Assembly (NCBI GenBank): GCA_028583605.1
Contig: CM053330.1
Location: 19,245,539-19,309,538 of the forward strand
Reading direction: 5' to 3'
From: Dastarcus helophoroides
Lineage: Eukaryota > Arthropoda > Insecta > Coleoptera > Bothrideridae
DNA length: 64,000 nucleotides
The position numbers and the translations under genes are program-made. Below are positions 11,878 to 23,805 of this stretch, piece by piece. Numbering within the stretch: position 1 is the first letter of the stretch; every line of letters starts with the position of its first letter. The notes below the pieces were generated by a model. That model worked only from the letters and a program-made list of their open reading frames with translations. It searched no databases and had not been told where the DNA came from.

Positions 11878-14444
11878 ACAGGCCCGGATTTAAGTCAATT
11901 GGGCCCAATCCAGCCCCGCACTTGAAGGGGCCTGGCATCACCACCAAAATTAACAAAAAGCTAATTTTCAAAATTTACTCTTTTTTGAAAATCCTTTCAT
12001 TTCAAAATCCTTGAAATTTTTGAAAGGTTAACTTTTAAAAGTATCTTTTCAAAATGTTGACATCATTTTTCAAAAGTTTGATTTTTCTAAACCCTAATTC
12101 GTCATTTTTCAAAATTTTTACTTTCAAGTCTCCACTTTTTTTAAAATTTCGTTCTTATCTGAAAATATCGATTTTTTTTAATCGACTCATGTTAAAATTT
12201 TGTATTATTTTATGAAAATTTTGTTGCATTTTAAAGTTTTTGATTTATTTTGAAAATTAAAATTTTCTTTAAAATGTCGATTTTTTTCAATATTTTGGCT
12301 TTTTCTTTAAAAATCTAACTTTTTTTGAAAACTTCGACATTTCTTTTATTGCATTTCCTTCTGTATTTTTTAACTTTTTTCTCAAGGCTTTAATGAACAA
12401 AAGTTTTGAAATGTTTAGTAATTTTGACTTTTTTTAGAGTTCTGGCTGTTCGAAAATTTGGGTTTTTAGGAGATTTCACTGAAAATTCTTTATTTTTTTA
12501 AATCTCGACATTTCTTCATAAGTTCGAATATTTTTTTAAATTTCAGAAGTCTGAACTTTTTATGAAAGTTTCAACAATTTTCAAAATTTTGACATTTTTG
12601 GAAATTTTGGCTGCTTGGAGAATTTCCATTTCTTTAAAATTTCGATTTTTTTTAGAAATTTGGGATATTTTTTTAAAAATGTTGTCTATTTTTCAAAAAT
12701 TTTACCATTGTTAAAGATTTGTAATGTTTTGAAAATTATGACTCTTTAAAGAGTTTTGACTACATTTAAAACTTTAACATTTAAACTAATTGAAATACGC
12801 GTTAGAGCAAACTTTTTTGTGTTTTTTAATCTTTCTTGGTTTCACGGGACAAGATTTGTTTTTCGATTTTTGAAGAAAATCAAGAACCAGTCCGTTCCAT
12901 CAAAATTTCAATTAATTCTTAAGAATTCGAGTTTTTTGAAAATGTTGAATTTTTTTAAATGAATGCTTTTATATATTTACATTTTTGAAAGCTCTCACTT
13001 TTAAAATTTTTGTTTTTCTTTTAATTAGATTTTCTTTGAAAACTTCGACCCCTAAAATTTTGTCGACTTCAGTTAGGTGATAGGACAGGAGTTTCCAAGG
13101 TTATTTATGTATAAAAGGAGTATAAAAAATATATTCATGCCCCCTCTTTTAGTTTTTTGAATAAAAGTCGAAAATATGATTCAAAATTGACAATCAAAAA
13201 AAGTTGGACTCCTAAAAAATGTCAAAATTTTGACAAAAAGCCGAAACTTTTAATTCGAGAATTTAAAAAATAATGCGAGATGTTCACAAATTTTCAAACT
13301 TTTGGAAAAGTCGAAATTTTAGAATCGAACTGTACAAAAAAGTTAAAATGTTGAATAAATCCAAAAATCGTGAAAAAAGTAAAAATTTTGAAAAATGAAG
13401 AAATTCTCATAAAAACTAAAAATTTTCCAAAAATCATAATTTTCAAAAAGAACATTCAAGTTATAAAAAAAATTGTATATAATTTTTAAAAAGGTTCAAA
13501 TATTGAAACATAGTCAGAAGTGTCAAGAATAGTAAAATTTTGAAAAAAAAACTACAAATTTTTCGAAAAATTCGGTTTTAAAAACCAAACAATTTTAAAA
13601 AGCTAAATTAAAAAAAAAAACAGAAAAATTTTCAACATTTTCCAAAAAAGCAAAAAATTTAAAAAAGTAGAAAATATAAGAAAAATTTTGATAAATGTGG
13701 AATTTTTTATAAAAAGTTAATATTTTCAAAAAAGAATCGGTCGAAATTATGAAAAAAATTTGTATAAATTTAAAAAATCAAAATATTAAAAAAATGGTCA
13801 AAAACTCAAAAAAGACGGGACAAAAATACTTCGAAATCGAAATCTTTAAAAAAAAAAAAAATAAAAAGTTGCATTCTATATTTAAGATTTATACTTTTTT
13901 TCTCGAATTGCAAACCTTGCAGCTCAAAATTTCGATTTTAAATTCCACATTTCAAAATAAAAAGTGGAAAGTTTAATTTCAAATTCAAAATATCAATATT
14001 TCTCCTAAAATTTCAACTATTTGCTCAGAATATTAAATTTACCCTCGAAATCTCAATTATTATTTAGTAATCTTCAAACCTCCATTTCAATTTTAAAATT
14101 TCTATATTTTCAAAATTTCAGTAAAAATTTCGAATTCAGTCTTGAAAAAAAATATTTTTTTTTAGAATTGTAACTTTGATTTCAAGGTTTTGCTATTTAA
14201 TTCGATTTTGGGAAAGAAGTTGAATTTTAAATTCGACATCTGTATTTTTTTTTAAAAGATTTTAAATGAAAAGATAAATCTCGAAAAACTTTTTCTTAGA
14301 ACTTCAACTATACCTATTTTCAGAACTTCTACTACAATTTCGAAATTTTCAGCTTACCTCGGAATTTCAACTCTAATCTCGAAATGTTCAAGTTAAACCT
14401 AAAATTTCAAACTTTATCTTTTACCTTTTTCCAAAAATTTCTTC
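11878..14444. other. Filler block opening with a GC-rich hAT-like end
   Basis: ACAGGCCCGGATTTAAGTCA at about 11878 is followed by GGGCCCAATCC and GAAGGGGCCTGGCATC. This resembles hAT termini of the CAGGGCCGGATT type. A similar start (CGGGCCGGATTTGACATC) stands alone at 59978. No matching opposite end was found. The body is T-rich filler up to about 13030 and A-rich filler from about 13140, as if two blocks lie head to head. No gene is visible. Confidence 0.45.
12791..12906 (+). repeat. Foldback family 1, solo right arm
   Basis: Only one arm is present: ATACGCGTTAGAGCAA, TTTTTTAATCTTTCTTGG, GGGACAAGATTTG and AACCAGTCCGTTCCATCAAA. It shows that arms can exist singly. Confidence 0.8.
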
Positions 14445-15224
14445 TTCGATTTCCAATTTAGTATCATTAGTTAATGCATTGGAGGGTTCTTTTTTAGCTT
14501 TTGTACATGTCCATGTTCGTGAAAATGCTTCTCTATTTTACTAATTGTACCTTGGAATATAGGCGGTAAATCAGGAACTTTTTGTTGAAATAGACCAGCG
14601 ACTTCGGCCTGTGATTTTGCTCTATCTCCATAACCGATCATTTGAAAAATTATTATTTCATGCATTTATGTTAAATGACCCATAATTAATTTTCAAAATG
14701 TGCAAAAAGATAACTCAAGTACAATACTGAGCACTGTTTAATTCTCTTACAGTTTTAAAAAGTTACTAAGATATTTTCGACGAAAAGTACAATTGACTAT
14801 GGTAAGGGTAATAAATTTTTACATTTCCTTTTTTACAAAATCAAAAAAGGATATCGAAATTGCTTTTGGTCCCTTTAGGATTATCGAGGACGAACTGGAT
14901 GAGCCGCTATTAGTTATTATTCTAGAAAATTTCATCTGGTTGATAAATTATTTTTTTATTGCTTATTCAGTAAATAAATGTAGCAACCAGGACATTTTTG
15001 ACTAGAGAATGAAAAGACCTTTCAAATGAGGTATACCAAGCCCCTACTCCCAATTAAAAAATTTAGGAGTTGAAACGGTAACTCGAAGGGGGTTGCATCT
15101 AGGGATGAAATTTTCGCGATGCAGGATGTCATCTTATAATCTAAAATTGACCGGTCTCGGGATTTTTCATAAATATGACAATAACTGAGATATTGAATTC
15201 ATTCCATTTGGCTGTTCCACACTA
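14445..15224 (-). mobile_element. Truncated DD41D Tc1/mariner-type transposon (5' part)
   Basis: On the minus strand this copy reproduces the 5' terminal repeat, untranslated leader and N-terminal transposase of the element at 57022. The terminus GTTCCACACTATA (about 15213-15226) and the block AATGAGGTATACCAAG to GGTTGCATCTAGGGATGA match the long terminal repeats there. The coding start has a stop at codon six, then an open stretch 14665-14471 with MIGYGDRAKSQAEV, QQKVPDLPP and ISKIEKHFHEHG. That is a helix-turn-helix DNA-binding N-terminus. The copy ends abruptly at filler near 14445, so the catalytic domain and the other terminal repeat are missing. Confidence 0.85.
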
Positions 15225-15797
15225 TATTTAAATTGATCGGCGGCTGGTCAAATGAAAGGAAAAAATTGAATCTGTTCAAGCAAAATTGAATTTCAAAGAC
15301 ACAGTTAATGGGAAATCTTAAGACGCAAACGGAATAGCAAATAAATTTTCGAAGAAGACGTGGTAAAACCCATGGTGAGTTAAAGTTATTTTCTAGTATA
15401 GCAGCGACTTTTGATTCTGAAAAACTCTTAATATTTCAATCTTTTTTGCTATAGCAATTAATTCTTACAAAATAACGTTAGTATTAAGGTAATTAGATTA
15501 TTTAGTTATTTGTTTGCGTAATATGAAAAGGAATTTTAAATAATGAGGATTTTACCCTTAAGGACATTCCAACAATCGGTTTCTGTAGAAACAATTTAAG
15601 ATAATAGCCACTTTAATTACAGAACATCTTTAGTAGAAACTCCTATCTTGTTTGGTACTTCTGAAGACCTGCGAAAATATTTAAATGCAATGTGGTCTTC
15701 ACTTATAATCCTTATTTGTTATTTACACCAGACCATTAGCTCAGACTTCAACCGACAGATAAAAATTTAAGTAATTTTTACGATGAAAAGGACTTAC
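15225..15797. other. Unique-looking DNA, would be intron of the candidate exon
   Basis: Less repetitive and less AT-skewed than its surroundings. No coding stretch is recognised. On the minus strand it lies directly downstream of the candidate splice donor at 15797. Confidence 0.35.
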
Positions 15798-15869
15798 CTC
15801 CAGTGGAAGTTATAATCCATAATTCTGCGTTTGCTGTACAGAATCCACGGTACACTTAAGTTTCTCGCA
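15798..15869 (-). other. Candidate 72-nt exon with consensus splice sites
   Basis: On the minus strand a pyrimidine-rich tract (GGTTTTTATTTTATTTTCTT at about 15892-15873) ends in AG at 15871-15870. The interval 15869-15798 then ends CTGGAG and is followed by GTAAGT (15797-15792), a perfect donor. The interval is 72 bases, a multiple of three, and is open in only one frame, giving about 23 residues including SKRRIMDYNFHW. An ATG at 15820 could instead start translation there (MDYNFHW), making the upstream part leader. The sequence sits in the most unique-looking part of the window. I do not recognise a protein family. It could be a chance arrangement. Confidence 0.3.
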
Positions 15870-16838
15870 CTAAGAAAATAAAATAAAAACCAAACAAAAC
15901 ACAAAAGTCCTAAATTATCACTTCTACATTCACCAAATACCAATAGCAGGAACTGTCATGTAAAAAAAGTCAAGATAAGCGGGAGGAGAAAGTAAAACAA
16001 AGATGTTTTCTCTCAAATCGTGAAACGCAAAGTGAGTTAAAAAGATCAAGTCGGGCCCGCTAAGCTGGTGTATCTATCCGTCACAGTTCTTCGCTCTCAT
16101 TGGTTTTCTGTTGAGAGGAGGGATACCGGTGAGATAGGTGCGAGAAAGAGATGATAGATTCCGGCCAAGAAGGAACAACAAAGATAAGCGAAGGCTGTGC
16201 TGAAACGAGGCAGTTTCTTATCCTGCTGGTGTACAAAACCGTCCTGCATGCAAATTTTCCTGGAAACACTCGAATTTCATAGGCGTTTGTGATATTAACA
16301 TAGGCATTTGAAATGTTTATTCGGATAGGTGTGTCAAAATATTTTAACAGATTAACGGTGGCAGATTTAAAAAACTCTAGAGAAATTACGTTTAGTGGTG
16401 TTCCAGATTTTTCGTTTATTTAAACAATGACAAATTATCCTTAAATTTCATTACTCTACAACAGTTCTTAATACTGTCTCTATTTCAGTTATGTGGTAAT
16501 TTATAATCATTTGTAATGAAAGTTGATTTTATTTTTAAAACTAAGTGACAATCAACAGCAGGCCCACATTTTCCTTATTTTCATGCATTTGTTCTTTCGA
16601 TTTATTATCGTTAATAATTCACACATTAGTAAAATAAAGAAAAGTATATTTCTGGTGTGAAATAACAAATAATTATTAAGTAATGGAATGGCAAACAATT
16701 TCTGAAATAAGCACAATCACAATAGCATGAAACAAAAATCCTTGCGATTTTCCGCATTTCATTTTATCGAAATTGTTCACAGAAAAGGAACTGGTCATAC
16801 CAGGTCATAAAACAATGAAGTTTGCAATCGACCTAATT
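15870..16838. other. Unique-looking DNA with a less AT-rich stretch
   Basis: About 15990-16280 has more GC than its surroundings, including a GGGCCCGC run, GAGA-like runs and, on the minus strand, an ACCAATGAGAGCG box near 16100. This could be a promoter or leader upstream of the candidate exon at 15.8 kb. That is inference. The minus frame 16269-16081 has no recognised motif. Confidence 0.3.
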
Positions 16839-17734
16839 TAGGGATGAGCAAGACGTGGCCCGAGGGCCGAATGTGGCCGGCCTAACATTTTTGTGCGGCC
16901 CGCTTAAGCTCTGCTGCTTTACATAAAAATTTTGGAAAAAAAATGTCAATTTGACGAAAAACCTAAAGAACTTACCATTTGGAAGAAACATTTGCTGTCA
17001 AAAAACACGAAACATTTTCCATAGTTGAGCAAAGAAACTCCTTCGGATAGAAGTAAAATTGACCAGGGAGTTCAAAACTTAATAAACCAATTTGAATCGA
17101 GAATTCAAATTCTTCGATCAAAAGAAGCTGCTTGTAGTTTCCGTACTTTTTCATTTAATATCATTTAATATAGGACATAGAAACAGTTCCAAATGAGTAC
17201 AAATGGAATTAATAGATTTACAAAACAACACCAATTTGAGGATCAAATTTCACAATATGGATATTCAAAAATTCTAATAAAATTACCTACAAGATTTTTA
17301 ATAAATTTCCACGATTAGTCAGGCACGCAATGTAAGTCATGAAATATTTTGTACATGAGCGTAGGCAGGATTTTCTTCAAGGAGGGGCAACAATCATTCT
17401 GAAAAATTCGTGGGCAAAATACAAAAGCTTCTGGATGAGTAATGGGTATTTTCACTTAAAAATTACAAAACTGGGCAGATCACATTTTCAGATTAAAGTC
17501 GAAATTTCGAAAAATGCCCAATTTTAAGAAAAAACTTTTCGGAGAACTTTAGGAAATATCGAAACTTTGAAAAAGTGGAAATGCAAAAAAAAAGAAATTT
17601 TGAAAGGTTAATTTTTGGGGAAAAATGGTAATTTCTAGAATTAGTCAAATTCAATTAAAAAAATTGCAACTTTTATGAATAATTCTCTCAGAATTTTTAT
17701 TTTATTTCAGTTCTGTCATATTTTTGAAATTTTT

Positions 17735-18627
17735 CCAGAAATCTTTTTCCCTAAACTTCCTAAAAATATTCTTCTCAGATATTTAGATTTCCATTAAAAT
17801 TTCCATCCAATTTAAAAAAATTAATTTACATTTTGTGAAAAGTCTAAATATTCAGAAAAAATTTAATTTTAAATAAATATGTCCAGGAAATAAATTAATA
17901 TGGAATTTTGAGATAAAAGTCAAAATTTGGAGAATAAGATGAATTTTGGACAAGTGGAAATTATCGGGAATTAAATTTTTAAAAATTTCTAAAAAAAATC
18001 AGGAGCTAAAATATCGAAATTTTCAGCTAAATGTTCAGAAAAATATCGAAATTTAGAAAAAAAGCGAAATATCGAGAAAATTTTGAAAAGGACAACAAAT
18101 TTTCCAAAAAGGTCAAATTTAAGAAAAAGTCAAAGTTTGAAACAAAATATCGCGAAACCCCGAGAAAAAGACGATATTACGTGAAAACTTTTACGAAAAA
18201 AAATCTAAATTTTGAGAAAAAGCGTTTACTCTTGGTGAAATTTCGAAATTTCACAAAACGTCACAAAATGTCAAATTTGGTGTTACACATCGTAATTTTG
18301 ATAAACAAGTTGAAACTTCCAGAAATTTGGATTAAACAACGATTAAATTTGCAAAGAAATTTTTTTTCGTAATTTTGTCCTTTTATTACCCTTTTAAATT
18401 TCCAAAAAATATACTTTTTTATCAGAAGATCGATCAGATTTCAAGGAAAAGGCTGACATTTTCAGAATTAAAGAAATTTCAGGAAAAAAAACCACGAAAT
18501 TTTAAATGGGAAATTTTGACAGTCATGTTTGATAAAAAAAGTTGAATTTTTTAAATAAATGCGAAATTTCAATAGAAAAAGGCGAATTGTTTAAAAAATT
18601 AAAAAATTTGGGAAAAAGGTAGAATAT
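17735..18627 (+). repeat. Long direct repeat, copy 1
   Basis: This stretch of about 890 bases is repeated in the same orientation at 22812-23805 with high identity. Examples are ATATTCTTCTCAGATATTTA, CGAAACCCCGAGAAAAAGAC, and the closing TTTTGACAGTCATGTTTGAT. It is made of A-rich filler, yet the two copies are far more alike than filler blocks elsewhere, so the duplication is more recent than the filler. Confidence 0.85.
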
Positions 18628-18639
18628 TGTAGATAGGAT

Positions 18640-19350
18640 ATTGGTGTAGAATATTGATGTAGATAAACCTTGCAAATTCTGAAGCTGATCAAAAATGTAC
18701 GCCATATTAAAAAAAAATAAAAACCGATTTTTTCATTAAAAAATTGATTTATATTTCAATTTCAGGAATATTAGGCTCATCTCAGGGAGTATATTCCTAC
18801 TAATAGGGTAATTTAACTCTGCAAATTTCAAGGTTTTATTTATTTATCGTTTTGGAAAAATTGGAAAAAAACAAAAAATAGGAGAATATTTTTTTCTCAA
18901 ATCGCGTAAAACCGTTTTCAATGAAATTTGAAAATATTAGAGAGGTATATGAATGCTTTACTCAAAAAAAAACTATTAGCTCCTTTATAACCTTAATAAT
19001 AATTATTAGAAACGTTCTAGAGCAGTTTTAAAGTTAACTTTCTTAATGTGTTTTTTGATATAGAATAATCTCTCGAATCCTTAAATTAATTAAACATCGA
19101 TTTATTTCAAGGTGTTTTACATCATTGAAAAAACAGAAACAAAATATTCAAAAAAATTATGTATTTTTTTTTACTAAAATGATTTAGTAAGTATATTAAA
19201 AAAATAAGTTATAAAATAGATATATTAAGATCTTGATAATTTTACTTAAAATATTTTTTGCATTTTAAAATACCAATATAATATAATCTGCAAATATTAA
19301 ACAATATGCTTGTAAAATGATTTAAGAAGAAAACTAAACAATACGAGCGA
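18640..19350 (+). repeat. Large palindrome, outer left arm
   Basis: The complement of this stretch aligns with 21790-22510. Shared segments include TGTTTCTGTTTTTTCAATGA, AAAACTGCTCTAGAACGT and ATATGGCGTACATTTTTGAT. The arms differ by scattered substitutions and small gaps. Confidence 0.8.
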
Positions 19351-19819
19351 TTCCTTCCAAAATCAATGGGCTTCTAGAAAACCATAAAAATAAGAATATC
19401 AAAAATCAGTCAAAAATTGCGACCTGTAACGTTATCAGAAACGTACACATAGATCGACGGATGGAAAGACGTGATTCAATGGGGAATTTTGTACTTAATA
19501 GCCATTTCAAAATGTAGCAAATAATAATTTGTTTAGAAAAAACTCTCTTCTATCCAAAATGCTATATTACAACTGATTTGGTAGACACCAGTTATCTAGG
19601 ATATTAATTATAATTTTATGGCGAAAAACCGAGTTTTTGGTATTTATCGATAGTAGAGCAACCGACGCGATGGTCATGGTGTATAGAACAGAATTTTCTA
19701 AACTGCAATTTTATAGTTTCAGAAATTATAATTGATTATAATTGATCTCATGTATTGATGTTTTTAAGTTAAAGAGAAAAAGCATATGTTAAGTAAAATT
19801 ATTAACATTCAAGAGTACT

Positions 19820-20085
19820 TAAAAAATTGATACCCAAATCTTGTTCCCTGAAACCAAGAAAGATTAAAAAACACAACAGTTGCTCTAACGCGTTTCAATA
19901 GTCAAGCTATCATTTTCAAAGAGATACTGTACAGTACTGAGTATCTCTCTGAAGAGGATACCTTGGCTATCGAAGCGCGTTGGATCACTGTTATTGTGTT
20001 TTTTATTCTTTCTTTGTTTCAGGGAACAAGATTTGTCTATCAATTTTTAAAGATAACCAAGGACCAGTCCGTTCTACCAATATTC
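19820..20085. repeat. Foldback family 1, copy 4
   Basis: It runs from AAAAAATTGATACCCAAATC to GGACCAGTCCGTTCTACCAA, with both arms (GTTGCTCTAACGCGTTTCAA and ATCTCTCTGAAGAGGATACC). It lies in a segment of about 960 bases (19370-20330) that interrupts the left arm of the large palindrome, so it is probably later than the palindrome. Confidence 0.85.
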
Positions 20086-20334
20086 AAGTATACTTCTTAT
20101 TGATTTCTTAATATTTTGATACTTACTGTGCAGCAGCAGTTGCAACGGATACCCCCGCAGAGATCAATGGTATCAGTGTAACGAAGAACGTCGTTTTTTT
20201 AGTCGTCAACAATATTTTGACGCACGACGTTTTTTTTGGTCATCAAAAAATATTTTAGAATATTTCTTTTCAAAAACATTTATTTAGTATTCAAAAATAC
20301 TAATGATACAATTTTGTTTTTGTTATTTTTTATC

Positions 20335-20640
20335 TTCGATTTTTTAGAGCTTAGATTTAAGAAACTGTTGTGGCTCTAAATATGGATTGCTCCTGTAGCC
20401 TAGGAAAAATGGATTTTTATTACATAATAATTAAATACTAAACTTTTTTTAGAAATGTCTTCACTTTTACTTAACAAATAAGTATAGAAAGTTCCCCCCA
20501 AGATCACGTGAGGAGTGGCCAGCATATTGATTGAAAATGGAAAATTTTGGTTTTTTTGTCAACAACTAACACAATTTTAGTATAACAAAAAAAGGTTTTT
20601 TATAAAAGTTTTAAAGCTTAGAATTTGCTATAAAGAAGTT
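20335..20640 (+). repeat. Large palindrome, inner left arm
   Basis: The complement matches 21425-21715. Shared strings include AGGAAAAATGGAT, TTAAATACTA, TCTTCACTT, TTAACAAATAAGT and GATGGAAAATTTTG. Confidence 0.75.
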
Positions 20641-20649
20641 ATTTGTCAT

Positions 20650-21420
20650 TTTTTCGTAGATATAGTCGTTACTGGAAAAATGTCATGCTTTTGGATATTT
20701 GCATTGATTTCAACGTCACCTAAAAGGTATAGCATTTGATGCGTTTTTTTAATTAATTTTGCCAAGGTGCCTAATGTACTATTCCGTCTTGGATAAATTC
20801 GTAATTTATATTGACATCAATGTTTTTATTGGTCTTGATGTTATGTTCTTCATCTAATAATTTACTTTCATGTCGTGATCAAAAAAATAATTATGACTGT
20901 TTCTACAAAGGTTTTAAGCGTTGTGGTATGTATAAAGGTTTCAACGGTATCGTATGTCGACCATCAACAAATCTAGTAGTATTCCTTGCATAGTTAGTAG
21001 CGCAGTAAGATACCAAGGATCTCCTAGTAACATACTTTTTTGCTTTTTTTGTTGTTCCTAAAATTAGTGAAAATATATAGAATACGCACCATCGACCAAT
21101 TGTCTTTGCAAAAAGTAATCTGATCTCGTTTTAGACATTCATTTTGATCCCGTCAACGTGTAAACGACGATAACGGTGATGAAGGTAAATGCTAATTAAC
21201 TCAGAAACGTAACATTCAGAACAACAAAAACAGCCCTCCCGCCAAAAAATCTCAAATTCAACGGAAGAGGTGAAGAAGATTAGGCCTTCTGAGGATATCG
21301 CTCAAAAAGTACAGGCCAAAATCTGTACATTTTGGATAATGCAGAAATGAGTGTGACTACCCGAAAGCATGCTATTCGTGAGACAATTTCTCAATAACGA
21401 CTAACTCTAAAAGAAAATGG
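20650..21420. other. Central non-palindromic core
   Basis: About 770 bases between the inner arms. It is less repetitive than the arms, with some mixed-composition stretches (20790-21000 and 21120-21380). One frame at about 21250-21350 reads NSTEEVKKIRPSEDIAQKVQ before a stop, but I do not recognise it. No transposase motif was found. Confidence 0.4.
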
Positions 21421-21424
21421 TTGA

Positions 21425-21715
21425 TAACTTTTTGTAAAAAATTTAAAGTTTTCCGACTTTTATTAATAACTTTTATTTGTTAGTTCAAAATTGTGGAAAT
21501 TATTGGCAAAGAAACAAAATTTTCCATCTTTAAATCAATATAGCGGCCGTTCTCCAGGCAGGGAACTTTATAAACTTATTTGTTAAGCATAAGTGAAGAT
21601 ATTTCTAAAATAAAAATGTAGTATTTAATTTTTTTGCAACAGGGGTGATTTTTCATCCATTTTTCCTGAACTACTACGGAGTAAGTAAAACCTGTCTACA
21701 TTTAAAAGCAATACA
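21425..21715 (-). repeat. Large palindrome, inner right arm
   Basis: Inverted copy of 20335-20640; see that entry. It keeps GCGGCCGTTCTCCAGGCAGG where the left arm has a diverged GC-containing stretch. Confidence 0.75.
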
Positions 21716-21789
21716 TTGAGATTTTGCCTTTGTTCGAAATTATTGATAAAAAAACACCCGCAAAATGTGGAATCAAAATGCAAATTGAT

Positions 21790-22510
21790 TCTGAATTCTT
21801 ATTAAATTAATATTAAACATATTGATAAATAATTGTTTGCACATGTTATATTGATATTTTAAAATGCAAAGGATATTTTAACTAAAATTATTGACATCTT
21901 TGCTAATATAGTTTTAATTAATTCTTAAATACTTTAATATTTTAGTAACATTCATATACTTTTTTTTGGATGTTTTGTTTCTGTTGTTTAAATGATATAA
22001 AAAACATTGAAATTAATCGATTGTTATTTGTACATTATCAATCAATTTTAAGATTCGTGATATTATTTTATATCAAAAAATACATTAAGAAAGTCAACTT
22101 TAAAACTGTTCTAGAACGTACCACAAACGAAAAAAAATCGCAAAAGATTGACTGTTTCTAACAATTATTATTAGAATTAAGAGCTAGTATTTTTTTGAGC
22201 AAAGTATTTATATATCTCTATAATGTTTCCAAATTTCACTGAAATCAGTTTTATGCGGTTTTTGAAAAAAAAATTTCCTATTTTGTTTTTTTCCGATTTT
22301 TTCAAAAATGAAAATAAATAGAATTCTGCAACTTGCACGATCAAACTATCCTATTAGCAGAAATATACTCTTCAGAGATGATCCCAATATTACTGAAATT
22401 AAAATAAATCAATTTTTAAATGAAAAAATTGGTTTCTATTTTTTTTCAATATGGCGTACCTTTTTGATTAGTTTCAGAATTTGCAAGGTTATTCTACATC
22501 AAAAAAGACA
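21790..22510 (-). repeat. Large palindrome, outer right arm
   Basis: Inverted copy of 18640-19350. The part 22090-22400 also recurs in direct orientation at about 22515-22760 with a period of about 430 bases (TTCTAGAACGT at 22110, TTTAGAACGT at 22537; TCTATAATGTTTCC and TCTATAATATGTC). A tandem duplication is therefore superimposed on the palindrome. Confidence 0.75.
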
Positions 22511-22811
22511 TAAAAAAAGTTTATTTCAAAATTGATTTAGAACGTTATCATAAAGAAAAAGAATAATTTCGAAAAGAATTGCCCGATTCTCCTAAATAGC
22601 ATAAATATTTTGGGTAAATATATTTTTTTTAATATAGCTTTTTTACATTTCTATAATATGTCAAAATTTTATTCAAATCGCTCTAGTAGTTTTTAAGAGT
22701 ATCGTAAACTTACATAATCAAAGTATTTTATTAGTAGCAATACACCATCAAAATATGATCCAGATATCCTTCTGGGGCCGATTCACTATATTAATCGTCC
22801 TATGGCCTTTT

Positions 22812-23805
22812 TCAAGAAATATTTTTTCCTAAACTTCCTAAAAATATTCTTCTCAGATATTTGGATTTCCATTAAAATTTCCATCCAATTAAAAAAAAAT
22901 AATTTGCATTTTTGTGAAAAAGTCTAAATCTTCAGAAAAAATTCAATTTTAAATGAAAATGTGCGGGAAATAAATTAATATCGAATTTTGAGATAAAAGT
23001 CAAAATTTGGAGAATAAGATGAATTTTGGATAAATTGAAATTATTGGGAATTAAATTTTAAAAAATTTCTAAAAAAAATCAGGATCTAAAATATCGAAAT
23101 TTTTAGCTAAATGTTCAAAAAAATATCGAAATTTAGAAAAAAAGCGAAATATCGAGAAAATTTTGAAAAGGACAAAAAAATTTCCAAAAAGGCCAAATTT
23201 AAAAAAAAGTAAAAATTTGAAACATAATTCTCGAAACCCCGAGAAAAAGACGATATTACGTGAGAACTTTTACGAAAAAAAATCTAAATTTTGAGAAAAA
23301 GCGTTTAATCTTAGTGAAATTTCGAAATTTCCCAGAAAGAATCAATTTTATCGAAATGCAGAAAAAGAGCACATTTTAAGAAAAAAATCGAATATTTATT
23401 TTTTCTTGACTCCCCACCTTGCCTCAATGGGCGTTAGAAAATGTCAAATATTGTGATATACATCGAAATTTTGACAAACAAGTTGAAGCTTTCAGAAATG
23501 TGGATTAAAAAACGATTATATTTGCGAAGAAATTTTCTTTCGTAATTTTTGTCCTTTCACAACCCTTTTAAATTAAAATATACTTTTTTATCTAAAGATC
23601 GATCAGATTTCAAGGAAAAGGCAAATGTTAATAAACAAGCTAAAATTTTCAGAATTAAAGAAGTTTCAGGAAAAAAAAGACCCAATTTTAAATGGGAAAT
23701 TTTGACAGTCATGTTTAATAAAAAGTCAAATTTTTTGAATAAATGCGAAAGTTCAATAGAAAAAGACGAATTTTTTAAAAAACCATAAGAAAAAGAAAAA
23801 GGTAG
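22812..23805 (+). repeat. Long direct repeat, copy 2
   Basis: Copy of 17735-18627 carrying a small extra segment (23340-23440, CTCCCCACCTTGCCTCAATG) that is absent from copy 1. Confidence 0.85.

Noticed and set aside
18031..18372. 113-residue open frame rich in Lys, Phe and Asn
   Set aside because: It lies in A-rich filler that is duplicated at 22812-23805, where the frame is broken. The composition explains the open frame.
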